Assembly: GCA_016928255.1 (NCBI GenBank)
Contig: JAFGLB010000156.1
Span: forward strand, 1 to 35,837
Source of the DNA: Bacteroidota bacterium
Lineage (GTDB): Bacteria > Bacteroidota > Ignavibacteria > UBA10030
Length of the DNA stretch: 35,837 nucleotides
Direction of reading: 5' to 3'
This document shows, piece by piece, positions 1 through 7,329 of the stretch (position 1 is its first letter; each line of letters opens with the position of its first letter). The notes below the pieces were generated by a model. That model saw nothing but the letters and a program-made list of their open reading frames with translations. It was not told the origin of the DNA and made no database searches. Made by a program: the position numbers and the translations under genes.

Positions 1-185
1 AGCGGGATTCTGAAAAGCGGAACAAAAAACGCGTCCCGCAGAAAGCGCGGGATGCTGGAAAACGCACCCCGCATAGAGCGCGGGATGCAAAAAACGCACC
101 CCGCATAGAGCGCGGGATGCAAAAAACGCACATGGCTAATGGTGGGTTTAAGTTTTTATTATTAAGTTTAAAGTTAACCAGTGCA
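1..185. repeat. Left copy of imperfect direct repeat flanking the toxin-antitoxin module, with about three tandem 32-33 bp palindromic units
   Basis: agcgggattctgaaaagcggaa..cgcgtcccgc..gcgggatg..ggtgggttta.gtttttattattaagttta.agttaa.cagtgc recurs at 943-1064. Units start near 29, 62, 94 and (partial) 126. Each contains CCCGC...GCGGG. Confidence 0.85.
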
Positions 186-243
186 GCGGTTCCCGCCTTA
201 CGGGATTAGTTCCGGTCGTTAGGCGGCCGGAATAGTAAATCGC

Positions 244-552
244 TTATAGGAGTCTGAGGTAATCTCGTGCTCCATGTAAAATTCTATGGACTAGGATAGC
301 ATCGTCTTCAATTGTGTAGAATAAAAGATAATTATCAACAACTATGTAGCGATAACCCATTTGAGTAAGTTCTTCTTCTTTAGGTATTCGTCCGAGATGT
401 GGATGTTTTGAAAGTAGTAAAAGGTTCTTTTCAATCTTCGATGCAAGCGTTTCTGCTGCTGTCGGCCGATCAGCTGCTATATAATTAATAATTTCTGAAA
501 AATCATCTTCAGCAATACAAAGCAGGCGGATTTCATAATTAGGCCGCTTCAT
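244..552 (-). CDS. Type II toxin-antitoxin system RelE/ParE family toxin
   Basis: 102 aa with ParE/RelE-like features: FSEIINYIAADRPTAAETLASKIEKNLLLLSKHPHLGRIPKE...YRYIVVDNYLLFYTIEDDAILVHRILHGARDY. Overlaps the upstream antitoxin ORF by 14 nt. Confidence 0.9.
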   Translation of the reverse strand: MKRPNYEIRLLCIAEDDFSEIINYIAADRPTAAETLASKIEKNLLLLSKHPHLGRIPKEEELTQMGYRYIVVDNYLLFYTIEDDAILVHRILHGARDYLRLL

Positions 553-823
553 TAATTTGCTTTCTAAGATTTTTCATAACGACAGAAAGCGGGCGGCCTT
601 TATCGCCTGCAGCTCGTTGCGATTGAGCGACAGCCAATTTATTGAAAAGGTCTATTTTTAATTGTAAGTTGCTGTAGTGTGCCATGGACATAACAACCAT
701 GTCGCCTTCACCATTGCGAGTGATAAAAATTGGTTCATTTGACTTATGTGCCAGGTCGGATATTTCATTGGCTTTGTTTCTTAGATCTGAAATTGATTTT
801 ATTAAGGGCATTGTATCCTCCAT
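539..823 (-). CDS. Phd/YefM family antitoxin
   Basis: MPLIKSISDLRNKANEISDLAHKSNEPIFITRNGEGDMVVMSMAHYSNLQ is a typical Phd/YefM fold. Located immediately upstream of the RelE/ParE toxin. The true start is probably the internal MPLIK methionine. Confidence 0.9.
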   Translation of the reverse strand: MEDTMPLIKSISDLRNKANEISDLAHKSNEPIFITRNGEGDMVVMSMAHYSNLQLKIDLFNKLAVAQSQRAAGDKGRPLSVVMKNLRKQINEAA

Positions 824-942
824 TTATATATATGTAAATTATATCATTTAACTGATATTGTCAATCCATTTATCCGGCCAGCTAACCAGGCACTTCCCGT
901 AAAAACGCGGGGTGTCCCGCAACACTGTGATTCCGCTCAATA

Positions 943-1064
943 AGCGGGATTCTGAAAAGCGGAATAAAAAAACGCGTCCCGCATAGAGCGCGGGATGCAA
1001 AAAACGCACATTGCTAATGGTGGGTTTAGGTTTTTATTATTAAGTTTATAGTTAATCAGTGCGG
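943..1064. repeat. Right copy of imperfect direct repeat, with a single 32-bp palindromic unit
   Basis: Near-identical to 1-185 but lacking two of the tandem units. agcgggattctgaaaagcgga...acgcgtcccgcatagagcgcgggatgcaaaaaacgcacattgctaatggtgggttta. Confidence 0.85.
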
Positions 1065-1098
1065 CAGCGTGTTGTGTGCATACCGCGGAGCGGGATCC

Positions 1099-1197
1099 CT
1101 GCCTACGTGCCATAGGCACTACGGCAGGCAGGCTCGATTCGACCACGATTTACCTGAGAAACAGTAAGTCTGCCTGCCCGCCATGCTTTTTGGCGGG
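1099..1197. repeat. REP-like palindromic hairpin cluster
   Basis: CTGCCTACGTGCC-ata-GGCACTACGGCAG (1099-1127, imperfect) and CCCGCC-atgcttttt-GGCGGG (1177-1197). Confidence 0.55.
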
Positions 1198-1305
1198 TTG
1201 AATCGGGACTTATTTACTCCGAAAAGTTTTTTTTGGGGCTTGTTCCGTGTTGTTAAAAGGATGCGCCATTGCTATAGGAAAAATTCGAAACAATAGGAGA
1301 AAAAC

Positions 1306-1812
1306 ATGAAAAAAGTTTTAATGGCCTTTTTTGTTTTGATTAGTTTCTCTGGGTGTTCTACTCTTTTAGAATCAATTCTAGATTTGGATTATATACGCAG
1401 TTATTCAGGAAAACCTTTATCCCGCGAAGAAGTCGCTATTGTCACCCACAAAGACCCTTATTCTCAAGAAATATTTTTTAAGGCCGTTGATGGACAAAAA
1501 ATTAAAACGACATCCACAGGCTTTATTGAGCTTTTACCCGGTGAGCATATTATCGATGTTAAATGGGCAAATATGTATGGCGATAAGATATATACATCCA
1601 AGAGCGCAAACTCTATTAACTCACAATTTAAAGCAGGGCATACTTACATTATTGTGCCCAATTTTGATAAACAGACAAAAGAAGCATGGAATCCAAGCGT
1701 AATAGATATAAGTTCAGAAATAGATTCTTCCGAATATAAAGATTTAAAAAAGGCAATCGACAACTATTTCCAACGCGAAAGAAAGGCGTATTCCGAAGGT
1801 AATAATAAATAG
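1306..1812 (+). CDS. Predicted lipoprotein of unknown function
   Basis: 168 aa ORF with signal peptide and lipobox MKKVLMAFFVLISFSGCSTLLES. RBS aataggag upstream. Confidence 0.7.
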   Translation: MKKVLMAFFVLISFSGCSTLLESILDLDYIRSYSGKPLSREEVAIVTHKDPYSQEIFFKAVDGQKIKTTSTGFIELLPGEHIIDVKWANMYGDKIYTSKSANSINSQFKAGHTYIIVPNFDKQTKEAWNPSVIDISSEIDSSEYKDLKKAIDNYFQRERKAYSEGNNK

Positions 1813-1831
1813 AGATGGAAGAATATTAGGG

Positions 1832-2002
1832 AAAATAACTATAACAACGCACTCAACCCGGCTTTTTCCTTGGCTGCGCCGCTTAAAAGATTGGGATTAT
1901 GTTTATTGGCTAGGAGATGAGCGTGGATTTATTTCTATTGATTCTGAGTGATTAGTAATATCAGCAGATCGTCACATGGATGAGATTATAGAGCACGAAT
2001 AG
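1832..2002 (+). pseudogene. Decayed fragment of a small hypothetical protein with an in-frame TGA
   Basis: One frame reads KITITTHSTRLFPWLRRLKDWDYVYWLGDERGFISIDSE*LVISADRHMDEIIEHE*. The TGA at 1949-1951 interrupts protein-like sequence. Confidence 0.4.
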
Positions 2003-2146
2003 TTAGAGATTGGTAATCATAATTGGTACCTCCTAATTGATAATCTCAGGAGACAGCAGAAAAAGGAATAAACCGGAAGCCAAAGTCGGCAGGTTCTTTT
2101 AATATAAAAATTGTAAGCGGCAGCCAATTTATATACGAAACAAGAT

Positions 2147-2380
2147 TTGAAGCCAAATATTCTTTTCGTTTGTGGTAGAAATAAATGGCGAAGTCCAACG
2201 GCTGAATTTTTATGTCGAAAAGATGAACGCTTAAACGTCCGCCCGGCAGGCGTAAGCAGTAAGAGTAATTATCAGATTTCTGCAGATGACATTCAATGGG
2301 CAGATATAATTCTCGTTATTGAAGCTAATTATAAGGCACGTATTGCAGCACAGTTTTGCAATCTTCATTACTGTATATAA
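2147..2380 (+). pseudogene. Probably truncated low-molecular-weight protein tyrosine phosphatase-like protein
   Basis: MKPNILFVCGRNKWRSPTAEFLCRKDERLNVRPAGVSSKSNYQISADDIQWADIILVIEANYKARI carries the CX5R(S) loop and family-like N-terminus. The ORF stops abruptly before the expected C-terminal part. Confidence 0.6.
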
Positions 2381-2661
2381 AATGCAGCGGGAGCAGGGAG
2401 GGTAATAACAATCTATAGGATTTACGGGTCTGTCGCAAGACAATTTCTTAAAATGATTGGCTGAAAGATATTTTTAGGTACCCGAAACGATCCTTCGGTA
2501 AATAAAAAACTTTTCTATATCCGTCTTGAATATTAGTGAAAGAACAAGTATAATGCATTAATTAAAAAAAACGGAATTTGGTATTAATAGACGGTTACTC
2601 AGAACAAAGTAATTCTCTGTGCAGAAAACAATAATTAAACTGGATTCCGATGTAATTCCCG

Positions 2662-3114
2662 ATGTCTAAAATGGAGGATAATGCAATTATGGAAAGAAAA
2701 AAGATGTGCCTGGCACTTTTTAGCGGCAGTTTGGATAAGCTGACTGCAGCGGGAGTTATTCTAAGCGGTGCAGCAGCGGACGATATGGATGTGGATGTCT
2801 ATGTGCTTCTGCAAGGAGCTCGGGCATTCAAGAAAGAAATAGGCGACAATCTTGAACAGCTCTCAATGGCGGAAAATGCGAACCTGAAAAAAGAGTTTAT
2901 AGAATCTCTGAGTAGACTTAAAGTCAAGACTTGGATTGAATTTTTTAGGGAAGCTAAATCACTGACTAATGTGAAAATTCATATCTGCGGTTTAGCGGGA
3001 AAAATATGGGGCGGTGAAAAATTGGAAGATTTTGTCGATCTGGCTGATGATATATGCGGAATTAACGCTTATATTACCAGTGCACAAGAAGCGGATATTC
3101 ATTTGTTCATTTAA
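2662..3114 (+). CDS. DsrE/DsrF-like family protein (sulfur-trafficking)
   Basis: 150 aa DsrE-like fold (CLALFSGSLDKLTAAGVILSGAAADDMDVDVYVLLQGARAFKK...VKIHICGLAGKIWG) with a Cys at the typical active position. Directly upstream of tusA-like. Confidence 0.75.
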   Translation: MSKMEDNAIMERKKMCLALFSGSLDKLTAAGVILSGAAADDMDVDVYVLLQGARAFKKEIGDNLEQLSMAENANLKKEFIESLSRLKVKTWIEFFREAKSLTNVKIHICGLAGKIWGGEKLEDFVDLADDICGINAYITSAQEADIHLFI

Positions 3115-3129
3115 TTAAAAGGAAAAAAA

Positions 3130-3381
3130 ATGACCATAGAAGAATTGAAGGAATTGAAAGCAAATAAAACTGTAGATGCCCGCGGTACAGCTTGTCCCGG
3201 TCCATTGTTGGAGGCTAAAAAGACTATCGGTACTATACAGGCCGGCGATATCATGGAAGTTCTCTCGGCTGATGAAGGCAGTAAAGTGGATATTCCGAAG
3301 TGGTGCACAAAACAGGGTCATGAATACTTAGGTACGATAGAAGAGAGCGGCTATTTCAAGATATTCCTTAAAAAGAAATAG
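3130..3381 (+). CDS. TusA/SirA family sulfurtransferase
   Basis: VDARGTACPGPLLEAKKTIGTIQAGDIMEVLSADEGSKVDIPKWCTKQGHEYLG, with the characteristic CPxP motif. Confidence 0.92.
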   Translation: MTIEELKELKANKTVDARGTACPGPLLEAKKTIGTIQAGDIMEVLSADEGSKVDIPKWCTKQGHEYLGTIEESGYFKIFLKKK

Positions 3382-3386
3382 CAGGT

Positions 3387-3788
3387 GTGCCGGTGGTTAA
3401 AAAGAATAACGCCAGGATTCTCGTATTTTCTACAGAAAAAATTTCAGATCCTGCCATAGATATGGCAGGACTTTTAAAGCTGTATTATCCTTCGAAGGTA
3501 TATACTATCGCGGTACCTTGTTCCAGTGCTATTAAACCACGCTGGATTTTACATGCCTTTAACCAGGGTTTTGATGGAGTCTTTATTGCCGCCGACGGCA
3601 GTGATTGTCCCTATGGAGAGTCTTGTACTGCAAAGACCGGCATCCTGGTCAAACAAACTCATGAGTTGATGAAAGAAAAAAATATCAATCCAGCCCGCCT
3701 GAAAATGGCAGCGATTTGCTCAGTTTGCAGCGAATCGTTTGTCAAGCACATGAAAAGCTTTAATGAAGCACTGCAGAAAGGTAAATGA
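3387..3788 (+). CDS. Hydrogenase iron-sulfur subunit, MvhD-like
   Basis: 133 aa. ARILVFSTEKISDPAIDMAGLLKLYYPSKVYTIAVPCSSAIKPRWILHAFNQGFDGVFIAADGSDCPYGESCTAKTG...ICSVCSESFVKHM resembles the MvhD/FrhD-associated family. Confidence 0.8.
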   Translation: MPVVKKNNARILVFSTEKISDPAIDMAGLLKLYYPSKVYTIAVPCSSAIKPRWILHAFNQGFDGVFIAADGSDCPYGESCTAKTGILVKQTHELMKEKNINPARLKMAAICSVCSESFVKHMKSFNEALQKGK

Positions 3789-3792
3789 TTCT

Positions 3793-5100
3793 ATGGCTGC
3801 AGTTGAAAAGCTGAGTTTCGACGTACTCGTTGTGGGCGGAGGTATTGCCGGTATCGAGACAGCCATAAACCTGGGTAACAACGGGCTTAATGTTCTTTTG
3901 GTTGAAAAAGACCTGACACTGGGCGGCAAAATGATTATGCTGAGCAAAGTGTTTCCTACTTTGGATTGCGGTGCTTGCATCACCACTCCTAAGATATCTG
4001 AAGTCGCGCGTCATCCCAATGTAACTATCTTTACAAATACGGTGATAAAATCGATCAAGAAGCAAGACATGCATTATTTCAAATCTTTGCTCGTTCGCAA
4101 TCCCCGATATGTTATCGAGAGTGCATGTACCGGCTGTCAGCTGTGTGAAATGGCATGCCCGGTAGTCGTTCCGGATCAATACCAGTACGAGATGGTTGGA
4201 CGTAAAGCTGCATATATACCTTTCAGCATAGCCTGCCCGCGAGTGGCGGCTATAGATATAGAACACTGCACTTTATGCGGTGCTTGTGAACGTGTTTGTC
4301 CGCCTAAATGTATCGATTTTACTCAAGAACCTATCGAGTTCCAGGTAATTATCAAAGCGGTGATTATAGCCACCGGTTTCAATCTATTCGATCCGGCTCA
4401 AATCAAGCGTTTCCAATACGGCCAGGCTAAAAATATAATTACAGCTATGCAGATGGAGCGTCTGCTGGCGCCGACACGGCCGTATAATCACGTGCTGCGT
4501 CCGGGTGACGGAAAAATTCCCGACAAGATTGCCTATGTATTGTGTGTCGGTTCGCGTGACCGTACAGTGAACAATCCTATCTGTTCACAGATTTGCTGTA
4601 TGTATTCCATTAAGCAAGCGCAGCTTCTGATGGGTGCACTGCCTATGGCGGACGTAACTATATATTACATCAACATTCGCTCGTACGGAAAAGGATTCGA
4701 AGAATTCTACGAGCAAGCTAAAGGGATGGGTGTGAACTTTATCAAGGGCAAAGTAGGTACAATAAGTGAAAAGGAAAATGGCAGTCTTATTTTGCGTTAC
4801 GAGGATATATGTACCGGAAAACTGAAGGAAGCTGAGCATGACCTTGTTGTTTTATCGGCAGGAGTACTTGCCAATCAAGATGCGACCGGTTTTTTTTCTG
4901 ATGATCGCTGGGAGAAAGATGAGTTCCATTTTGCCAGACAAAATGATTTATTCTTCAATCCGGCTTTGAGCAGCATTGAGGGAGTTTTTCTAGCAGGCAC
5001 AACTTACGGTCCGATGGATATTCCTGATACTATACTGTCGGCAGGAGCCGCTTCTATGGAAGCGATTCGATATATCAAACAAATGGCCCTGAAGATATGA
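3793..5100 (+). CDS. HdrA/QmoA-like FAD-dependent oxidoreductase with two 4Fe-4S motifs
   Basis: FAD-binding GGGIAGIETAINLGNNGLNVLLVEKDLTLGGKM; CTGCQLCEMACP and CTLCGACERVCPPKC; C-terminal GVFLAGTTYGPMDIPDTILSAGAASMEAIRY. The supplied ORF starts at 3763, but ATG 3793 just after the mvhD-like stop is more likely. Confidence 0.85.
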   Translation: MAAVEKLSFDVLVVGGGIAGIETAINLGNNGLNVLLVEKDLTLGGKMIMLSKVFPTLDCGACITTPKISEVARHPNVTIFTNTVIKSIKKQDMHYFKSLLVRNPRYVIESACTGCQLCEMACPVVVPDQYQYEMVGRKAAYIPFSIACPRVAAIDIEHCTLCGACERVCPPKCIDFTQEPIEFQVIIKAVIIATGFNLFDPAQIKRFQYGQAKNIITAMQMERLLAPTRPYNHVLRPGDGKIPDKIAYVLCVGSRDRTVNNPICSQICCMYSIKQAQLLMGALPMADVTIYYINIRSYGKGFEEFYEQAKGMGVNFIKGKVGTISEKENGSLILRYEDICTGKLKEAEHDLVVLSAGVLANQDATGFFSDDRWEKDEFHFARQNDLFFNPALSSIEGVFLAGTTYGPMDIPDTILSAGAASMEAIRYIKQMALKI

Positions 5101-7031
5101 GCAAAAAAATCGGCGTATATATTTGCCGCTGCGGCTGCAATATCTCGGACTATGTAGATGTGGAAAAAGTTCGGGCGAGCGCAGAAAAGGAAGCAGACGT
5201 AGTTTTGGCGAAGACTATGGTATTTGCTTGCGCCGATTCAAGTCAAAAGGAGATTATAAACGATATCCAGAACGGGGTGATTAACTCTTTCGTCATAGCT
5301 TCCTGTTCGCCCAAACTGCACCTGCCTACCTTTCAGGCTGTGGCTGAGAGGGCCGGATTGAACAAGTATGAGTATGTACACGCTAATATAAGAGAGCAGG
5401 CATCTTGGGCTCATTCAGACGATAAAGAAGGCGCTACGGCTAAGGCAGTCCAATTAGTGAGAGCCGCCATTGCTAAAGTCCGTTTTGCCACAGCGATCGA
5501 GCCAATCGAGATACAGACACAGCAAGCTGTTTTGGTTATAGGTGCAGGTGTGGCAGGCATGAAAGCCGCTACATCTCTTGCTAAGATGGGAGTAAAAGTA
5601 TATCTAATTGAAAAAGAACATTTCATAGGCGGCCGAGTTGCACAGTGGGATGTTCTCTGCCTCACAGAAGAAACCGGTAAGGATTTGGTTACCCGTTTCT
5701 ATAACGATGTTGTGATGGACAAGGATATCACGCTGTTTACCGGCGCTGAGCTGATCGAAAGCAGCGGCAGTAAAGGCAACTTCAAGGTAAAGATTAAAAT
5801 CACACCGCGCTACATTAAAGATTTCTGCGAAAAGGAAAAAATGCGCCGGGCAATAGAGGTTTGCCCGGTCGAGGTAATCGATGATTTTAATTTTTCCATT
5901 ACAAAACGTAAAGCTATCTATCACAACTTTCCGAGTCAGTACCCGCTGGTTGCAGTGATCGATATGAAGAATTGTACACGCTGCGGCAAATGCGAAAAGG
6001 AATGCGATAAGATTGATTTTTCCCAGAAAGAAAAGATTATCGAGATCGATGTTGGATCGATCCTGGTTGCGACGGGATTTGACCCATACACGCCTAGAAA
6101 AGGAGAGTTTGGATATGAGGAGTATGACAATGTTATCACTTTGCCTCAGTTCAAGCGCCTGGTCGCAATCAACGACAAGGAGTTAAAATGGAATGGCCGG
6201 CAAGTTAAGACTATTGCATATATCTACTGTGTCGGCAGTCGTCAGCTGGAAGGTGAGAATAAATACTGCTCTCGCTATTGCTGCTCGACAACAATCTGTG
6301 CCGCGATCAAGGCAGGAGAAAAATTCCATGATCTTTCTCATTTTCACTTTACACGAGGTATCCGTACCTACGGCAAACAGGAAATGTTCTTCTATGAAGC
6401 CTCGAAACAAGGTCAGGTTTTTCTGCAGTCCTTTGAAGATGAACCGCCACGAGTAATGCGAAAGAACGATCGTACCATCGTTTGTATAAATGATATTCTA
6501 ACTAATCGAAGAGAGATTGAAGTTGATGCCGATCTTGTTGTACTGGTTACCGGTATGGTACCGCGTTCTCATGGACGAATCAGCGAAATCTTGAAACTCC
6601 CTCGAGGCCGGGATCGGTTTTTCAATGAAATCCATATGAAGCTCCGTCCGGTAGAAACTGTGATTGATGGTGTTACCATAGCTGGTGCCTGCCAGGGTCC
6701 GCAGAATGTCGTGGAAGCTATAAATTCCGCCCTCTCGGCAGCAATTAAATCCTACTCATTCGTCAGCCGGGATACACTGCAGGTTGAGCCGATTGTGGCC
6801 GAGATTGATGCCGGACTGTGCACATGGTGCGGAGCCTGTGCTAAAGCTTGTCCATTTGATGCTGTTACTCAAATCAACTTAGAAGGTAAAGAGATTGCCT
6901 CTGTAAACATGACAGTCTGCAAAGGGTGCGGTATGTGTCTGCCTGTCTGCCCGGTAAACGCTATCCAGTTGAAAACATTTAGTGATGATGAAGTAGAGAA
7001 GATGATCGGAGTGTTGGCCCAGGAGCTGTAA
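5097..7031 (+). CDS. HdrA/QmoB-like CoB-CoM heterodisulfide reductase subunit A family protein
   Basis: HdrA N-terminal domain (IGVYICRCGCNISDYVDVEKV...ASCSPKLHLPTFQ...ANIREQASW), FAD motif VLVIGAGVAGMKAATSLAKMG, internal CTRCGKCEKEC, C-terminal double ferredoxin CTWCGACAKACP / CKGCGMCLPVCP. Start overlaps the previous stop (ATGA). Confidence 0.88.
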   Translation: MSKKIGVYICRCGCNISDYVDVEKVRASAEKEADVVLAKTMVFACADSSQKEIINDIQNGVINSFVIASCSPKLHLPTFQAVAERAGLNKYEYVHANIREQASWAHSDDKEGATAKAVQLVRAAIAKVRFATAIEPIEIQTQQAVLVIGAGVAGMKAATSLAKMGVKVYLIEKEHFIGGRVAQWDVLCLTEETGKDLVTRFYNDVVMDKDITLFTGAELIESSGSKGNFKVKIKITPRYIKDFCEKEKMRRAIEVCPVEVIDDFNFSITKRKAIYHNFPSQYPLVAVIDMKNCTRCGKCEKECDKIDFSQKEKIIEIDVGSILVATGFDPYTPRKGEFGYEEYDNVITLPQFKRLVAINDKELKWNGRQVKTIAYIYCVGSRQLEGENKYCSRYCCSTTICAAIKAGEKFHDLSHFHFTRGIRTYGKQEMFFYEASKQGQVFLQSFEDEPPRVMRKNDRTIVCINDILTNRREIEVDADLVVLVTGMVPRSHGRISEILKLPRGRDRFFNEIHMKLRPVETVIDGVTIAGACQGPQNVVEAINSALSAAIKSYSFVSRDTLQVEPIVAEIDAGLCTWCGACAKACPFDAVTQINLEGKEIASVNMTVCKGCGMCLPVCPVNAIQLKTFSDDEVEKMIGVLAQEL

Positions 7032-7050
7032 ATAAAATGACGATAGTTTT

Positions 7051-7329
7051 ATGAAAGACGAAAAGCGGGAAACTTATAAAATAAAGCGAGACTCTTTTCA
7101 AGTCGCACAAGAAGTCAAAGACAGCTTGAAGCAGTTCAACGCCGTTAAAAAAAAGATTTTAGATGCAATGGGCAATGAGGGTTGTACTATTCCACAGATT
7201 GCCGCTCAGACGGGAATAAACCGTTCAGAAGCACTTTATTATGTTATGTCTATGCTGAAATTTGGCTGGATACAGGTAGTCGGTGTCGATGATAAGGATG
7301 AGTATTATATTTATCAAGGGAAAAAATAA
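7051..7329 (+). CDS. Small winged-helix/HTH-like protein in the Hdr-like operon
   Basis: 92 aa. AVKKKILDAMGNEGCTIPQIAAQTGINRSEALYYVMSMLKFGWIQVVGVDDKDEYYIYQ reads as an HTH plus wing. Its last bases abut the next start. Confidence 0.7.
   Translation: MKDEKRETYKIKRDSFQVAQEVKDSLKQFNAVKKKILDAMGNEGCTIPQIAAQTGINRSEALYYVMSMLKFGWIQVVGVDDKDEYYIYQGKK

Noticed and set aside
29-130. Possible CRISPR-like array
   Set aside because: The 32-bp units are directly tandem with no unique spacers, and no cas genes are nearby. They are hairpin-type tandem repeats.
937-1146. 69-aa minus-strand ORF
   Set aside because: Composed of the direct-repeat and palindrome sequence, with no protein-like signature.
1439-1702. 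87-aa ORF within the lipoprotein gene
   Set aside because: Alternative frame fully inside a better-supported CDS.
3760-4266. 168-aa antisense ORF over the HdrA/QmoA-like gene
   Set aside because: Antisense to a strongly supported flavoprotein. The composition looks like a shadow ORF. The other antisense ORFs listed within the Hdr, arabinose and GH genes were rejected for the same reason.
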